This document shows, piece by piece, positions 49,596 through 58,952 of a stretch of DNA of 64,000 nucleotides. Both the position numbers and the translations under genes were made by a program. Origin of the DNA: an uncultured Alphaproteobacteria bacterium (GTDB lineage: Bacteria; Pseudomonadota; Alphaproteobacteria; Geminicoccales; Geminicoccaceae); the NCBI GenBank assembly GCA_937926445.1, contig CALBAK010000008.1:1-64000 (forward strand), written 5' to 3'. The stretch's first letter is position 1. The number at the start of each line of letters is the position of its first letter. The notes under the pieces were generated by a model. The model did not search any database. It had not been told where the DNA came from and was given only the letters and a program-made list of their open reading frames with translations.

Positions 49596-51125
49596 ATGCG
49601 CAAGACCCGGCTCGGGCGGACCACCGCTCTGCTGTTGACCGCCTCGACCCTGTTCGCCGCCGGAGCCGGCGCAGCCGGGATCCGGATCGGCATCCAGGAG
49701 GACCCGGACAAGCTCGACCCTAAGGTGGCCCGCACCTTCGTCGGCCGGATCGTCTTCGCCTCGCTCTGCGACAAGCTCGTCGACATCACGCCCGGGCTCG
49801 ACTACGTGCCGCAGCTCGCGACCTCCTGGAGCCTCGCCGACGACGGCCGGACGTTGACCTTCGAGCTGTGGCCGAACGTCCGCTTCCACGACGGGACCCC
49901 CATGGACGCGGCCGCGGTGGTGACGAGCCTCGAACGGCACCGGACCATGAAGGGCTCCAACCGGGCGAGCGAGATCCGCCCGGTCCGAAAGGTCGTGGCG
50001 ACCGGCCCGCTCGGCGTCCGCCTCGAGCTCGACCGGCCCTTCGCGCCGCTCCTCGCTCAGCTTTCGGATCGAGCCGGCATGATCCTCTCGCCTACCGCGC
50101 TCGCCAAGGCCGAGGCCGAGGGCGAGGACTTCGCCCTCCAGCCGGTCTTTGCCGGGCCCTTCCGCTCCGAGGAGCGGGTGGCGGAGGACCGCATCGTCCT
50201 CGAGCGCTTCGCCCACTACTCGGACGAGGAGCGGATCGCCCTCGACCGCATCACCTTCCTGCCGATCCCCGACCAGAGCGTACGCCTCGCCAACCTCCGG
50301 TCGGGCGATCTCGATCTGGTCGAGCGGCTCGCCCCGCAGGACCTCGACCAGGTCCGCAGCGACCCGCGCCTTTCGCTCGTCACGATCGGCTCGCTCGGCT
50401 ACCGGGGCATCACCTCCAACCTCGGCAACGGGCCGTGCGCGCGATCGCCGATCGGCCAGAAGCGCTGGTTGCGGGAAGCCTTCGCGCTGGTCCTCGACCG
50501 CCGGGTCTCGAACGACGTCGCTTTCCGGCGCGCGCACCTCGTCGGCAACCAGCCGGTCAGCCCCGAGAATCCCTGGTATCACGTGGGTCTGCCGATCCCC
50601 GTCCGCGACGTCGAGCGGGCCCGGGCTCTGGTCCGGACGGCCGGCTTCGAGCGAGTCCCGGTCGAGCTCGTGATCCCGAACAATCCAGAGACCCCGCGGG
50701 TGGGCGAGATCGTCCAGGCGACGACCGGCGAGGCCGGCTTCGACGTCGAGCTGCTCGCGATCGAGTTCGCGGCCGCCCTCGACCGGCAGACCAAGAGCGA
50801 TTTCGAGGCGTTCCCGATCGGCTGGTCCGGTCGCACCGACCCGGAAGGGAACATCCACGTCTTCACCGAGAGCAGGGGCGTCCTCGACGACGGCGAGTAC
50901 AGCGACCCCGAGGTCGACCGGCTGCTCGAGGAGGCTCGCATCGCGAGCGATCCGGCCGCCCGCAAGGCGCTCTACGCCGAGGCCTTCGAGATCTTCGTGG
51001 GCCGCGACCGGCCGCGCATCTATCTGTACCAGCAGCGCTGGCTCTGGGCGCATCGCCAGGAGGTCGAGGGCTTCGTCCCCCATCCCGACGGGCTGATCCG
51101 CCCGCAGGGCGTCGGCAAGGGCTGA
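49596..51125 (+). CDS. Dipeptide-type ABC transporter substrate-binding protein (SBP_bac_5)
   Basis: 509 residues from an ATG with GGGAGG eight bases upstream and a clear signal peptide (LGRTTALLLTASTLFAAGAG). Family features include LATSWSLADDGRTLTFEL and VRFHDGTPMDAAAVVTSLER, then the long two-lobed fold. Ligands of this family include di- and oligopeptides, glutathione and nickel chelates. Its own ribosome site and signal peptide argue that it is made separately even though the reading frame is continuous with oppF. Confidence 0.9.
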   Translation: MRKTRLGRTTALLLTASTLFAAGAGAAGIRIGIQEDPDKLDPKVARTFVGRIVFASLCDKLVDITPGLDYVPQLATSWSLADDGRTLTFELWPNVRFHDGTPMDAAAVVTSLERHRTMKGSNRASEIRPVRKVVATGPLGVRLELDRPFAPLLAQLSDRAGMILSPTALAKAEAEGEDFALQPVFAGPFRSEERVAEDRIVLERFAHYSDEERIALDRITFLPIPDQSVRLANLRSGDLDLVERLAPQDLDQVRSDPRLSLVTIGSLGYRGITSNLGNGPCARSPIGQKRWLREAFALVLDRRVSNDVAFRRAHLVGNQPVSPENPWYHVGLPIPVRDVERARALVRTAGFERVPVELVIPNNPETPRVGEIVQATTGEAGFDVELLAIEFAAALDRQTKSDFEAFPIGWSGRTDPEGNIHVFTESRGVLDDGEYSDPEVDRLLEEARIASDPAARKALYAEAFEIFVGRDRPRIYLYQQRWLWAHRQEVEGFVPHPDGLIRPQGVGKG

Positions 51126-51146
51126 GCGGCCGGGCGGCGCGGCGCC

Positions 51147-52088
51147 TTGCTCGAGGCGATCGCCGGCCGGCTCCTGATCGCGGTGCCGACCGTTCTGCTC
51201 GTGAGTGTGATCGTCTTCGCCCTCCAGCTCCTTCTGCCGGCCGATCCGGCCCTCGCACTGGCCGGCGAGGAGCGCGACCCCGTGGCGATCGCCCAGATCC
51301 GCGCGCTTCACCATCTCGACCGGCCGATCCCGGTCCGGCACCTCCTCCGGCTCGCTGGCCTCGTGCGGGGCGATCTCGGCACCTCGCTCGAGACCGGCCT
51401 GCCGGTCGCCGAGCTCATCGCCTCCGAGCTCCCCGTGACGATCGAGCTCGCGCTGCTCGCCATGCTCGTGGCGCTGGCGATCGGCATCCCGGCGGGCGTG
51501 GCGGCGGCGGTCCGCAAGGGCGGGACGATCGACGCCGCCGCCAATCCCGTGGCGCTCGCCGGCATCTCGATCCCCAACTTCTGGCTGGGAATCGTGCTGA
51601 TCCCGCTCGTCTCGGTGCGCTGGAACCTCTTGCCCGCCTCGGGTTACACGAGCCCCTTCGAGGCCCCTGTCCGCATCCTGCAGACGACGATCGTGCCGGC
51701 CTTCGTGCTCGGCACCGGCATCGCCGCGGTGATGATGCGCCACACCCGAAACGCCATGCTGACCGTCCTGCGCCAGGACTACGTCCGCACCGCCCGAGCG
51801 ATGGGCCCGACCGAACGGCGGGTCGTCGGCCGGCACGCGCTCCGGAACGCTCTCCTGCCCGTCGTCACCCTCGGCACCCTCGAACTCGGCACCCTCCTTT
51901 CGGGCGCCGTGCTCACCGAGCAGGTCTTCACCATCCCGGGCTTCGGCGAACTCGTGGTCGATGCCGTCTTCACCCGCGACTATCCGGTGGTCCAGGGCGT
52001 GGTCCTGTGCGCCGGCCTCGGCTTCGTCCTCATGAGCCTGCTCGCCGACCTGCTCTACGTCGTCCTCAACCCCAGGCTGCGGACCTGA
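51147..52088 (+). CDS. Dipeptide ABC transporter permease (DppB/GsiC type)
   Basis: 313 residues with six membrane helices; the first, LLIAVPTVLLVSVIVFALQL, and the EAA loop RQDYVRTARAMGPTERRVVGR are family features. It starts at TTG 51147, 21 bases after the binding-protein stop, and is followed after 3 bases by the second permease. It forms the membrane channel with the DppC-type partner. Confidence 0.91.
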   Translation: MLEAIAGRLLIAVPTVLLVSVIVFALQLLLPADPALALAGEERDPVAIAQIRALHHLDRPIPVRHLLRLAGLVRGDLGTSLETGLPVAELIASELPVTIELALLAMLVALAIGIPAGVAAAVRKGGTIDAAANPVALAGISIPNFWLGIVLIPLVSVRWNLLPASGYTSPFEAPVRILQTTIVPAFVLGTGIAAVMMRHTRNAMLTVLRQDYVRTARAMGPTERRVVGRHALRNALLPVVTLGTLELGTLLSGAVLTEQVFTIPGFGELVVDAVFTRDYPVVQGVVLCAGLGFVLMSLLADLLYVVLNPRLRT

Positions 52089-52091
52089 GCG

Positions 52092-52961
52092 GTGGCCACC
52101 GCCCTCGCCCACGCCGAGCCCGAGCCGGCGCCGAGCCTCCGGCTGGGCCGCCGGCTCGCCCGCAACCGTCTGACCCTCCTCGGTGGGACGGTCGTCCTTC
52201 TGTTCGTCCTGGTCGCCCTCTTCGCCCCGTTCCTGGCTCCCTTCGATCCGATCGAGAGCAACTGGCTCGCGGTCCGCAAGCCGCCTTTCACGACCTTCTG
52301 GCTGGGCACCGACGAGCTCGGCCGCGACATCCTCTCGCGCCTGATCTGGGGTGATCGCGCTTGGCTGCTCGCGGGCGTCCTCCCGGTCGCCATCGCCGTG
52401 GTCGTGGGCGTGCCGTTCGGCATCCTCGCGGCCTATGTGCGCGGTTGGGTCGACGCCCTGATCGGGCGGCTCACCGAGGCGCTGCTGGCCTGCCCCTTCC
52501 TCATCCTGGCGATCGCGCTCGCGGCCTTTCCCGGGCCCTCGCTCGGCAACGCCACGATCGCGATCGGGATCTCCGCCACCCCGATCTTCGTCCGCCTGGC
52601 GCGTGGCCAGACCATGGCCGTACTCGCCGAGGATCACGTCTTGGGCGCCCGCGCCGTCGGCTGCCCGCACCGGTGGATCGTGCTCGTCTACGTGCTGCCG
52701 AACATCGCCGCCCCGATCCTCGTGCAAGCCACCCTCGCGATCGCCGGGGCGATCATCGCCGAGGCCTCGCTCTACTTCCTCGGCCTCGGCCAGCAGCCGC
52801 CCGCCCCCTCCTGGGGCAGCATGCTCAATACCGCCAAGAATTTCATGAGCCAGGCGCCTCGGATGTCGGTCTCGCCCGGGCTCGCGATCGGCCTCGTCGT
52901 GCCGGCCTTCGACCTTCTCGGCGACGGTCTCCGGGACGCCCTCGACCCGCGCGAGAGCTGA
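52092..52961 (+). CDS. Dipeptide ABC transporter permease (DppC/GsiD type)
   Basis: 289 residues, starting GTG 52092, with the N-terminal OppC extension (RLARNRLTLLGGTVVLLFVL), the periplasmic FWLGTDELGRDILSRLIWG signature of this group and the EAA loop EDHVLGARAVGCPHRWIV. It pairs with the preceding permease. The typical C-terminal LLGDGLRDALDPR is intact. Confidence 0.92.
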   Translation: MATALAHAEPEPAPSLRLGRRLARNRLTLLGGTVVLLFVLVALFAPFLAPFDPIESNWLAVRKPPFTTFWLGTDELGRDILSRLIWGDRAWLLAGVLPVAIAVVVGVPFGILAAYVRGWVDALIGRLTEALLACPFLILAIALAAFPGPSLGNATIAIGISATPIFVRLARGQTMAVLAEDHVLGARAVGCPHRWIVLVYVLPNIAAPILVQATLAIAGAIIAEASLYFLGLGQQPPAPSWGSMLNTAKNFMSQAPRMSVSPGLAIGLVVPAFDLLGDGLRDALDPRES

Positions 52962-52985
52962 ACAGTCGACCACGGAGGAGCGCAC

Positions 52986-54782
52986 ATGAGCGGCTTCAAC
53001 ACCCGGCCCGTGATCAGCGGCACTTTCGGGGTGGTGGCCTCGACCCACTGGATCGCCTCGCAGGCCGCCATGCGGATGCCGGAGCTGGGCGGCAACGCCT
53101 TCGATGCGGCGGTCGCCGGCGGCTTCACCCTGCAGGTCGTCGAGCCGCACCTCAACGGTCCGGGTGGCGACATGCCCGCCATCCTCTGGGACGCAAGCGG
53201 CCGCCGCGTCCGCGTCCTCTGCGGCCAAGGGCCGGCCCCCGCCGCCGCGACGATCGAGGCCTGCCGGGAACTCGGGGTCGACGGGATCCCCGACGACGGC
53301 CTGTTGCCGGCGGTCCTCCCCGGTGCCGTCGACGCCTGGCTCCTGCTCTTCCTCGAGCACGGCACGCTCGATCTGCGAACCGTCCTCGAGCCCGCGATCG
53401 CCTATGCCCGGGAGGGGCACCCGCTGCTCCCCCGTGCCGTCGCCACCATCGCCGGGCGGGCCGACTGGTTCCGCGCCCACTGGCCGAGCTCGGCCGCGCT
53501 CTGGCTGCCGGACGGCGCGCCGCCGGTGCCGGGCAGTCTTTTCCGCAACCGCCCGCTCGCCGCCACATGGGAGCGTCTCGTGGCCGAGGCCGAGGCTGCG
53601 GGAGGTGCGCGCGAGCGGTGGATCGAGGCCGCCCGGCGGGCCTGGCGGGAGGGCTTCGTCGCCGAGGCGATCGACCGTTTCTGCCGCCGCACCGAGGCGA
53701 TGGACTCGCTCGGCGGGCCGCACCGGGCCTTCCTGCGCGGCGCGGACCTCGCGGCCCGGAGCGCCTCCTTCGAGGAGCCCGTCACGCTCGATCTCGGCCG
53801 CCTGCGCTTCTGCAAAACGGGCCCCTGGGGCCGGGGCCCGGTGCTCCTGCAGACCCTCGCCATCCTCGAGGGCACCGGCATCGAGGCCGCCGACCCGCTC
53901 GGGCCCGATTTCGTCCATCTCGTGATCGAGGCGCTCAAGCTCGCGATGGCCGACCGCGAGGCCTTTTACGGCGATCCCGCCTTCGTCCGGGTCCCCCTCG
54001 ACCGGCTCCTCGACAGGGACTACGCGGCCGATCGACGGCGGCTGATCGGCCCCGAGGCGAGCGGCGATTTCCTGCCCGGCTCGATCCCCGGATTCGAGCG
54101 GCAGCGCGCGCTCGCCATCGAGGGCTGGCGGTGGGCCTGTCTGGAAGAGGGCCCGATCGGCACCGAGCCGACCTTCGGGCATCTGCAGGAGCCGCGCGGC
54201 CGCGGCGACACCTGCCACATCGACGTGGCCGACCGCTTCGGCAACCTGATTTCCGCCACCCCCTCGGGCGGCTGGCTGCAGTCGAGCCCGACGATCCCCG
54301 AACTCGGCTTCTGCCTCGGATCGCGCGGCCAGATGTTCCGCCTCGAGCCGGAGCGACCGGACGCACTGGCACCCGGCAAGCGGCCGCGCACCACCCTCTC
54401 GCCCACTCTCGTCCTCGAGGACGGCGAGCCCCGGCTCGCCTGTGGCACGCCCGGCGGCGACCAGCAGGACCAATGGCAGCTCGTCTTCCTGCTGCGCCAC
54501 CTGTTCCACGGCCTCGATCTGCAGGCGGCAATCGACGCGCCGCTCTTCCACGGCGAGCACTGGCCGCTCTCCTTCTGGCCGCGCCGGGCCAGGCCCCGCT
54601 CGGTGCCGATCGAGGACCGGTTCGCCTACGCCACACTCGAGGAGCTCTCCCGCCGCGGCCATCGCCTCGCGATCCGGGAGGGCTGGTCGATCGGCCGGCT
54701 CACCGCCACGGTGCGCGCGGGCGGGGTTCTGGCCGCCGCCGCCACGCCGCGCCAGATGCAGGCCTACGCCGTCGGCCGCTAG
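52986..54782 (+). CDS. Gamma-glutamyltransferase-family Ntn hydrolase
   Basis: 598 residues. The autoprocessing and catalytic threonine is in GRGDTCHIDVADRFGNLIS, followed by SPTLVLEDGEPRLACGTPGG, as in GGT-fold enzymes; the N-terminal half holds MRMPELGGNAFDAAVAGGF. No export signal is evident, so it is probably cytoplasmic. Members cleave gamma-glutamyl bonds or related amides (for example cephalosporin acylases). Placement directly behind a dipeptide/glutathione-type importer suggests it processes the imported compound. Confidence 0.88.
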   Translation: MSGFNTRPVISGTFGVVASTHWIASQAAMRMPELGGNAFDAAVAGGFTLQVVEPHLNGPGGDMPAILWDASGRRVRVLCGQGPAPAAATIEACRELGVDGIPDDGLLPAVLPGAVDAWLLLFLEHGTLDLRTVLEPAIAYAREGHPLLPRAVATIAGRADWFRAHWPSSAALWLPDGAPPVPGSLFRNRPLAATWERLVAEAEAAGGARERWIEAARRAWREGFVAEAIDRFCRRTEAMDSLGGPHRAFLRGADLAARSASFEEPVTLDLGRLRFCKTGPWGRGPVLLQTLAILEGTGIEAADPLGPDFVHLVIEALKLAMADREAFYGDPAFVRVPLDRLLDRDYAADRRRLIGPEASGDFLPGSIPGFERQRALAIEGWRWACLEEGPIGTEPTFGHLQEPRGRGDTCHIDVADRFGNLISATPSGGWLQSSPTIPELGFCLGSRGQMFRLEPERPDALAPGKRPRTTLSPTLVLEDGEPRLACGTPGGDQQDQWQLVFLLRHLFHGLDLQAAIDAPLFHGEHWPLSFWPRRARPRSVPIEDRFAYATLEELSRRGHRLAIREGWSIGRLTATVRAGGVLAAAATPRQMQAYAVGR

Positions 54783-54917
54783 CCGGCCGGCCACGGCGCG
54801 CAGCACCGCCTGCCCGAGGCCGAGGAGCAGAGCCGACAGGAGACTCACGAGGAATGCCAACGATATCCCTCCGCCTGCCGGTTCCCTTGTCGCTCGGAAA
54901 GGTTGACGAAAGGTTGA
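54783..54917 (-). other. Candidate small membrane-peptide locus B behind a CtrA-like box
   Basis: Minus-strand TCAA-N7-TCAA (54903-54917) is followed after 42 bases by a TTG at 54860 with GGAGGG six bases before it. The first residues AFLVSLLSALLLGLGQAVLR are hydrophobic. The convergent gene's stop lies 78 bases from that TTG, the same distance as at the 28.8 kb locus. There is no stop before it enters the antisense of the upstream gene. The string shared with locus A (GGAAAGGTTGA and neighbours) supports a common element. Confidence 0.35.
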
Positions 54918-55062
54918 CGCCGGCGCTCGTGACGGCGGCGCCGGCGGATCGCACCCGTTTCGGCCACTGCGCCGCCGGCGGCCCGCTGCTGTGGGCTCCC
55001 GGTTCGGCGACGCCGCCGACGGGAGAATCGTCGCCGCGAGCGAAGCGAGGGGAAGGGCACCT

Positions 55063-55773
55063 GTGACCTGGTCGATCATCGTCCGCGACCCCGCGCGGAA
55101 CCTGTTCGGCATCGCCGTTGCGACCCGCTTCTTCGCCGTGGGCGCCCTGGTGCCGCACGCGAGCCCGGTGGGGGCGGTCGCCACCCAGGCTCTCGTCAAC
55201 CCGACCTACGGGCCGCGTGGCCTTCGACTCCTGGCCGAAGGAGTGGCGCCCGAGATGGCGGTCGCCACCCTCGTGGGCCTCGATTCCGGCCGCGAGACCC
55301 GCCAGCTCCACCTGATGGACAGGGACGGCCGCTCGGCGCGCTGGACCGGGCGCGACTGCATCGATTGGTGCGGCCATCGAGCGGCCCCCGACGTCTCGCT
55401 CGCCGGCAACATGCTCGCGGGCCCAGAGGTGCTGGACGCCACCCTCGAGACTTGGCTCGCGCGCGCCGATTTGCCGCTCGTGCCCCGCCTGCTCGCGGCG
55501 ATGCGATCGGGCGAGGCCGTGGGCGGCGACAAGCGCGGCAAGCAGTCGGCCGCGATCCTGGTGCAGGGGGCGGAGCCCTTCCCGCGCCTGTCGATCCGGG
55601 TCGACGACCATGCCGAGCCGCTCGACGAGCTCGAGCGGCTCTACCGGGTGGCCAAGGAGCGCTTTCTGCCCTTCTCCGCCGCCTTCCCGAAGAGCGAACG
55701 CGATCCGGGCCTGTTCGATCGGGCGCGGATCGAGGCCATGGTCGCCGAGGCCGCGGGCGAGGTCGAGCTTTGA
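55063..55773 (+). CDS. DUF1028-family putative Ntn hydrolase
   Basis: 236 residues starting GTG 55063 with GGGGAAGGG in front. The N terminus TWSIIVRDPARNLFGIAVAT with the conserved invariant Ser/Thr-rich start and YGPRGLRLLAEG, then DVSLAGNMLAG and GGDKRGKQSAAI, are DUF1028 hallmarks. The family has an Ntn-hydrolase fold and often lies in peptide or purine degradation clusters; the reaction is unproven. It overlaps opgD by its stop (TTGA). Confidence 0.85.
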   Translation: MTWSIIVRDPARNLFGIAVATRFFAVGALVPHASPVGAVATQALVNPTYGPRGLRLLAEGVAPEMAVATLVGLDSGRETRQLHLMDRDGRSARWTGRDCIDWCGHRAAPDVSLAGNMLAGPEVLDATLETWLARADLPLVPRLLAAMRSGEAVGGDKRGKQSAAILVQGAEPFPRLSIRVDDHAEPLDELERLYRVAKERFLPFSAAFPKSERDPGLFDRARIEAMVAEAAGEVEL

Positions 55774-57329
55774 GGGCGTCGCGCCGCGGCACGCTCGCGT
55801 TCGGGGCTGCCCTCGCGGCTCTCGCCGCCGTCCCGCGCCGGCCCCGGGCGACAGACGCGCCGGGCGAGCCCTGGTCCTTCGAGCGGCTCGTCGAGCGCGC
55901 CCGTCGTCTCGCGCGCGAGCCCTTCCGGCCGCCGCCGCGGCCCGCCCCCGAACTCGTCGAGGCGATCGACTACGAGCGCCACGGCCGGATCCACTTCCGG
56001 CGCGAGCGGGCGCTCTGGGCCGAGGGACCGGGTCGCTTCCCGGTCACCTTCTTCCCGCTCGGCCGCTTCTTCCCCCATCCCGTGGCGATCCACGCCGTCG
56101 AGAACGGCCGCGCCCGACCCGTGCCCTTCGACCCTTCGCTCTTCGAGAGCCCACAGGGCCATCCCTGGCGGGCGATCGGGGAAGCGGGCGGCTTCGCCGG
56201 TTTTCGCGTCCACGAGGCCCGTTCGCGACCCGACTGGAAGACCCAGGATTGGCTCGCCTTTTTGGGCGCCTCCTATTTCCGGGCGATCGGCGAACTCGGC
56301 CAGTACGGCCTCTCCGCCCGCGGGGTGGCGATCGACGCGGCAGAGCCTTCGGGCGAAGAGTTCCCGGCCTTCACCGCCTTCTGGCTGTACCCCTCGGTGC
56401 GGGTCGAGGAACCCGTCACGATCGAGGCGCTCTTGGACGGGCCCTCGCTCACCGGTGCCTTCCGCTTCCTCGCCTGGCGGGGGGCGGGGGTGATCATGGA
56501 GGTCGAGGCGCGGCTGTTCTTCCGGCGCCGAGTGGCCCGGCTCGGCATCGCGCCCTTGACCTCGATGTTCTGGTACGGCGAGCACGGCTCGAGCCGCTGG
56601 CTCGACTGGCGCCCCGAGGTCCACGATTCCGACGGCCTCGCCATCTGGACCGGGGCGGGCGAGCGGATCTGGCGGCCGCTCAACAACCCCGAAGTGGTGG
56701 TCGTCTCGAGCTTCCTCGACCGCGATCCGAGAGGCTTCGGCCTCCTCCAGCGCGACCGCGAGGTCGAACACTATCTGGACGGCGTACGGTTCGAGCGGCG
56801 GCCTTCGGCCTGGGTCGAGCCCCTCGATCATTGGGGCCAGGGTGCGGTCCAGCTCGTGGAGATCCCGACCGACCACGAGATCCACGACAACATCGTCGCC
56901 ATGTGGGTGCCGAAGGAGCCGCCGCCCGCCGGTGGCGAGGCGGCCTTCCGCTACCGGCTCTTCTGGCTGGCCGACGATCCCTACCTGCCGCGCGAGATCG
57001 CCACCGTGGCGGCCACCCGGATCGGCCGCGGCAACGAGCCCGGCAAGCCGCGCGCCCTCGACATCTTCCGCATCGTCGTCGAGTTCGAGGGCCGGCCACT
57101 GGACGCCCTGCCGCACGGCACGCTGCCCGAGCCGGTCGTGGACGCTTCGCGCGGTCGCATCGCCTCGGCGGTCGTCGAGCCGGTGCCGGGGACGCGGCGG
57201 CTGCGGATCCTCTTCGACCTGCACGCCCCGGGCCCCGAGCCGGTCGAGCTGCGCGGCTTTCTGCGGCTGGCGGACCGGCCCTTGTCCGAGACCTGGCTGT
57301 TCCAGCTGCGACCGGGAGCGACGGGATGA
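55770..57329 (+). CDS. opgD: Periplasmic glucan biosynthesis protein, OpgD/MdoD type
   Basis: 519 residues of the MdoG/OpgG family. The N terminus RASRRGTLAFGAALAALA is a Tat-type signal with twin arginines, as in OpgD rather than OpgG. Conserved stretches include FFPLGRFFPHPVAIH, GASYFRAIGELGQYGLSARG, LTSMFWYGEHGS and HDSDGLAIWTG. These proteins shape osmoregulated periplasmic glucans. The start is TTG 55770, overlapping the DUF1028 stop. No opgH glucosyltransferase lies in the window. Confidence 0.88.
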   Translation: MRASRRGTLAFGAALAALAAVPRRPRATDAPGEPWSFERLVERARRLAREPFRPPPRPAPELVEAIDYERHGRIHFRRERALWAEGPGRFPVTFFPLGRFFPHPVAIHAVENGRARPVPFDPSLFESPQGHPWRAIGEAGGFAGFRVHEARSRPDWKTQDWLAFLGASYFRAIGELGQYGLSARGVAIDAAEPSGEEFPAFTAFWLYPSVRVEEPVTIEALLDGPSLTGAFRFLAWRGAGVIMEVEARLFFRRRVARLGIAPLTSMFWYGEHGSSRWLDWRPEVHDSDGLAIWTGAGERIWRPLNNPEVVVVSSFLDRDPRGFGLLQRDREVEHYLDGVRFERRPSAWVEPLDHWGQGAVQLVEIPTDHEIHDNIVAMWVPKEPPPAGGEAAFRYRLFWLADDPYLPREIATVAATRIGRGNEPGKPRALDIFRIVVEFEGRPLDALPHGTLPEPVVDASRGRIASAVVEPVPGTRRLRILFDLHAPGPEPVELRGFLRLADRPLSETWLFQLRPGATG

Positions 57330-57832
57330 ACGAGCCGCATCGGCCCGAGGAGCACCGCCGCGGCCTCCTCCGCCGCGAATTCGAAGCCGCACGCGGTCGC
57401 TGGCGGGTTCTGGGCCTCTACGAGCGCTTCGAACAGACCGTGGTCGTGGCGCTCACCGCGGTGATCGCGATCATCGTCGTGGCCGCGCTCTGGAACCTCG
57501 TCCTCGAGGTGATCGCGAGCCTGATCTGGAAGGGCCAGCTCGACGTGACCGAGCACGCCGCCTTCCAGCGCGTCTTCGGCATGATCTTCACGGTGGTCAT
57601 CGCTCTCGAATTCAAGCGCTCGCTGCTCGTCACCGTCGAGCGCCGGCGCGGCCTGGTCCACGTCCGCGTCATGGTGCTGCTCGCCCTGCTCGCGATTCTG
57701 CGCAAGCTCATCATCCTCGATCTCGGCGAGACCGAGGCCGGCAAGGTCCTCGCGCTCGCGGCCGTCCTCGTCGGGCTCGGCGCGGTCTACTGGGCGGTCC
57801 GCGAGCAGGACCGCCGGCTCGGCGAGGGCTGA
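57326..57832 (+). CDS. PsiE-family membrane protein
   Basis: 168 residues with four predicted membrane helices (VVVALTAVIAIIVVAALWNL; FGMIFTVVIALEFKRSL; VMVLLALLAILRKLIIL; VLALAAVLVGLGAVYWAV). The arrangement and the LRKLIILDLGET segment fit the phosphate-starvation-inducible PsiE family, whose function is not known. Its ATG overlaps the opgD stop (ATGA), so it is co-translated with the glucan gene. Confidence 0.75.
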   Translation: MNEPHRPEEHRRGLLRREFEAARGRWRVLGLYERFEQTVVVALTAVIAIIVVAALWNLVLEVIASLIWKGQLDVTEHAAFQRVFGMIFTVVIALEFKRSLLVTVERRRGLVHVRVMVLLALLAILRKLIILDLGETEAGKVLALAAVLVGLGAVYWAVREQDRRLGEG

Positions 57833-57852
57833 GCGCGCTCGCCGCCAGGGAG

Positions 57853-57882
57853 ATGACAGACCCTCCGCGGCCCGGCTATGAG
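57853..57882 (+). promoter_or_regulatory. Candidate sigma70 promoter of the TRAP operon
   Basis: ATGACA (57853-57858), an 18-base spacer and TATGAG (57877-57882) lie 31 bases before the DctP ATG. The -35 is 5 of 6 to TTGACA. GGAGGAGG precedes the ATG by about six bases. Confidence 0.45.
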
Positions 57883-57913
57883 GCGACCGCGACCCGGATC
57901 GGAGGAGGCATCG

Positions 57914-58915
57914 ATGCGACGCGGATCCCTCGCCTTCGTTCTCGCCACGGCGGCGCTCGCCCTGCTCACGACCGGCACCGCTCGGGCCCAGATCGAACTC
58001 AAAGCGAGCCATCAGTTCCCGGGAGGGAAGGGCGACATCCGAGACGAAATGGTCCAGATCATCGCCCGCGAGGTCGAAAAGGCGAACGTCGGCCTCACCG
58101 TCAAGGTCTTCCCAGGTGCCTCCCTGGTCAAAGCGCAGGAGCAGTGGAACGCGCTCCTCAAAGGTCAGATCGACATCTCCGCCTTCCCGCTCGACTACGC
58201 CTCGGGCCGCCATCCCCAGTTCGGCGCCACACTGATGCCGGGGCTGGTGCTGAGCCACGAGCGGGCCCGGCGGCTCAACGCCTCGCCCTTCATGAAGGAC
58301 ATCAAGAAGATCATCGAGGACGCCGGCATCCTGGTCCTGGCCGATGCCTGGCTCGCCGGCGCCTTCGGCGCCAAGGACAAGTGCATCCTCGAGCCGGCCG
58401 ACGCCAAGGGCCTCAAGGTCCGCTCGGCCGGCGCCACCTTCGCCGAGATGTGGGCGGGAGCCGGCGCCTCCATCGTGAGCATCCCCTCCAACGAGGTCTA
58501 CAACGCGCTGCAGACCGGCGTCGCCCAGGCGACCGACACCTCGACCGGCAGCTTCGTCTCCTTCCGGCTCTACGAGCAACTGAAGTGCGTGACCGCACCG
58601 GGCGACAACGCGCTCTGGTTCATGTACGAGCCGGTGCTCATGGCCAAGCGCAGCTTCGACAAGCTCGACGCCAAGCAGAAGGAGGTGCTGCTCGCCGCGG
58701 CCAAGAAGAGCGAGGACTATTTCGCCGCCGAGAGCAAGAAGCTCGACGAGCAGTTCGTCGCCACCTTCGAGAAGGCCGGGGTCAAAGTCGTGACCATGAC
58801 GCCCGAGCAGGTGAAGAAGTGGCAGGAGGTGGCGAAGGCGACCTCCTACAAGACGTTCGCCGAGCAGGTCCCGGGCGGCAAGGAGCTGATCGAGAAGGCG
58901 CTCGCCGTCCCCTGA
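57914..58915 (+). CDS. dctP: TRAP transporter solute-binding protein, DctP family
   Basis: 333 residues with a signal peptide (LAFVLATAALALLTTGTARA). The fold shows ELKASHQFPGGKGDIRDEM, GADVKVFPG-like core strands and KGLKVRSAGATFAEMWAGAG, with the C-terminal helix KWQEVAKATSYKTFAEQVPG. It delivers an organic acid or similar solute to the DctQM permease using an ion gradient. The ligand is unknown. The ATG at 57914 has GGAGGAGG upstream. Confidence 0.92.
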   Translation: MRRGSLAFVLATAALALLTTGTARAQIELKASHQFPGGKGDIRDEMVQIIAREVEKANVGLTVKVFPGASLVKAQEQWNALLKGQIDISAFPLDYASGRHPQFGATLMPGLVLSHERARRLNASPFMKDIKKIIEDAGILVLADAWLAGAFGAKDKCILEPADAKGLKVRSAGATFAEMWAGAGASIVSIPSNEVYNALQTGVAQATDTSTGSFVSFRLYEQLKCVTAPGDNALWFMYEPVLMAKRSFDKLDAKQKEVLLAAAKKSEDYFAAESKKLDEQFVATFEKAGVKVVTMTPEQVKKWQEVAKATSYKTFAEQVPGGKELIEKALAVP

Positions 58916-58952
58916 GCCGGCGGCCCGGCTCGCGACCGGCGGAACCCCGGTC

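Noticed and set aside
48336-55199. A 2287-codon open frame on the minus strand across the peptide-transporter operon
   Set aside because: It is antisense to six well-supported genes, has Arg/Glu/Gly-rich composition and no domains. High GC removes stop codons in this phase.
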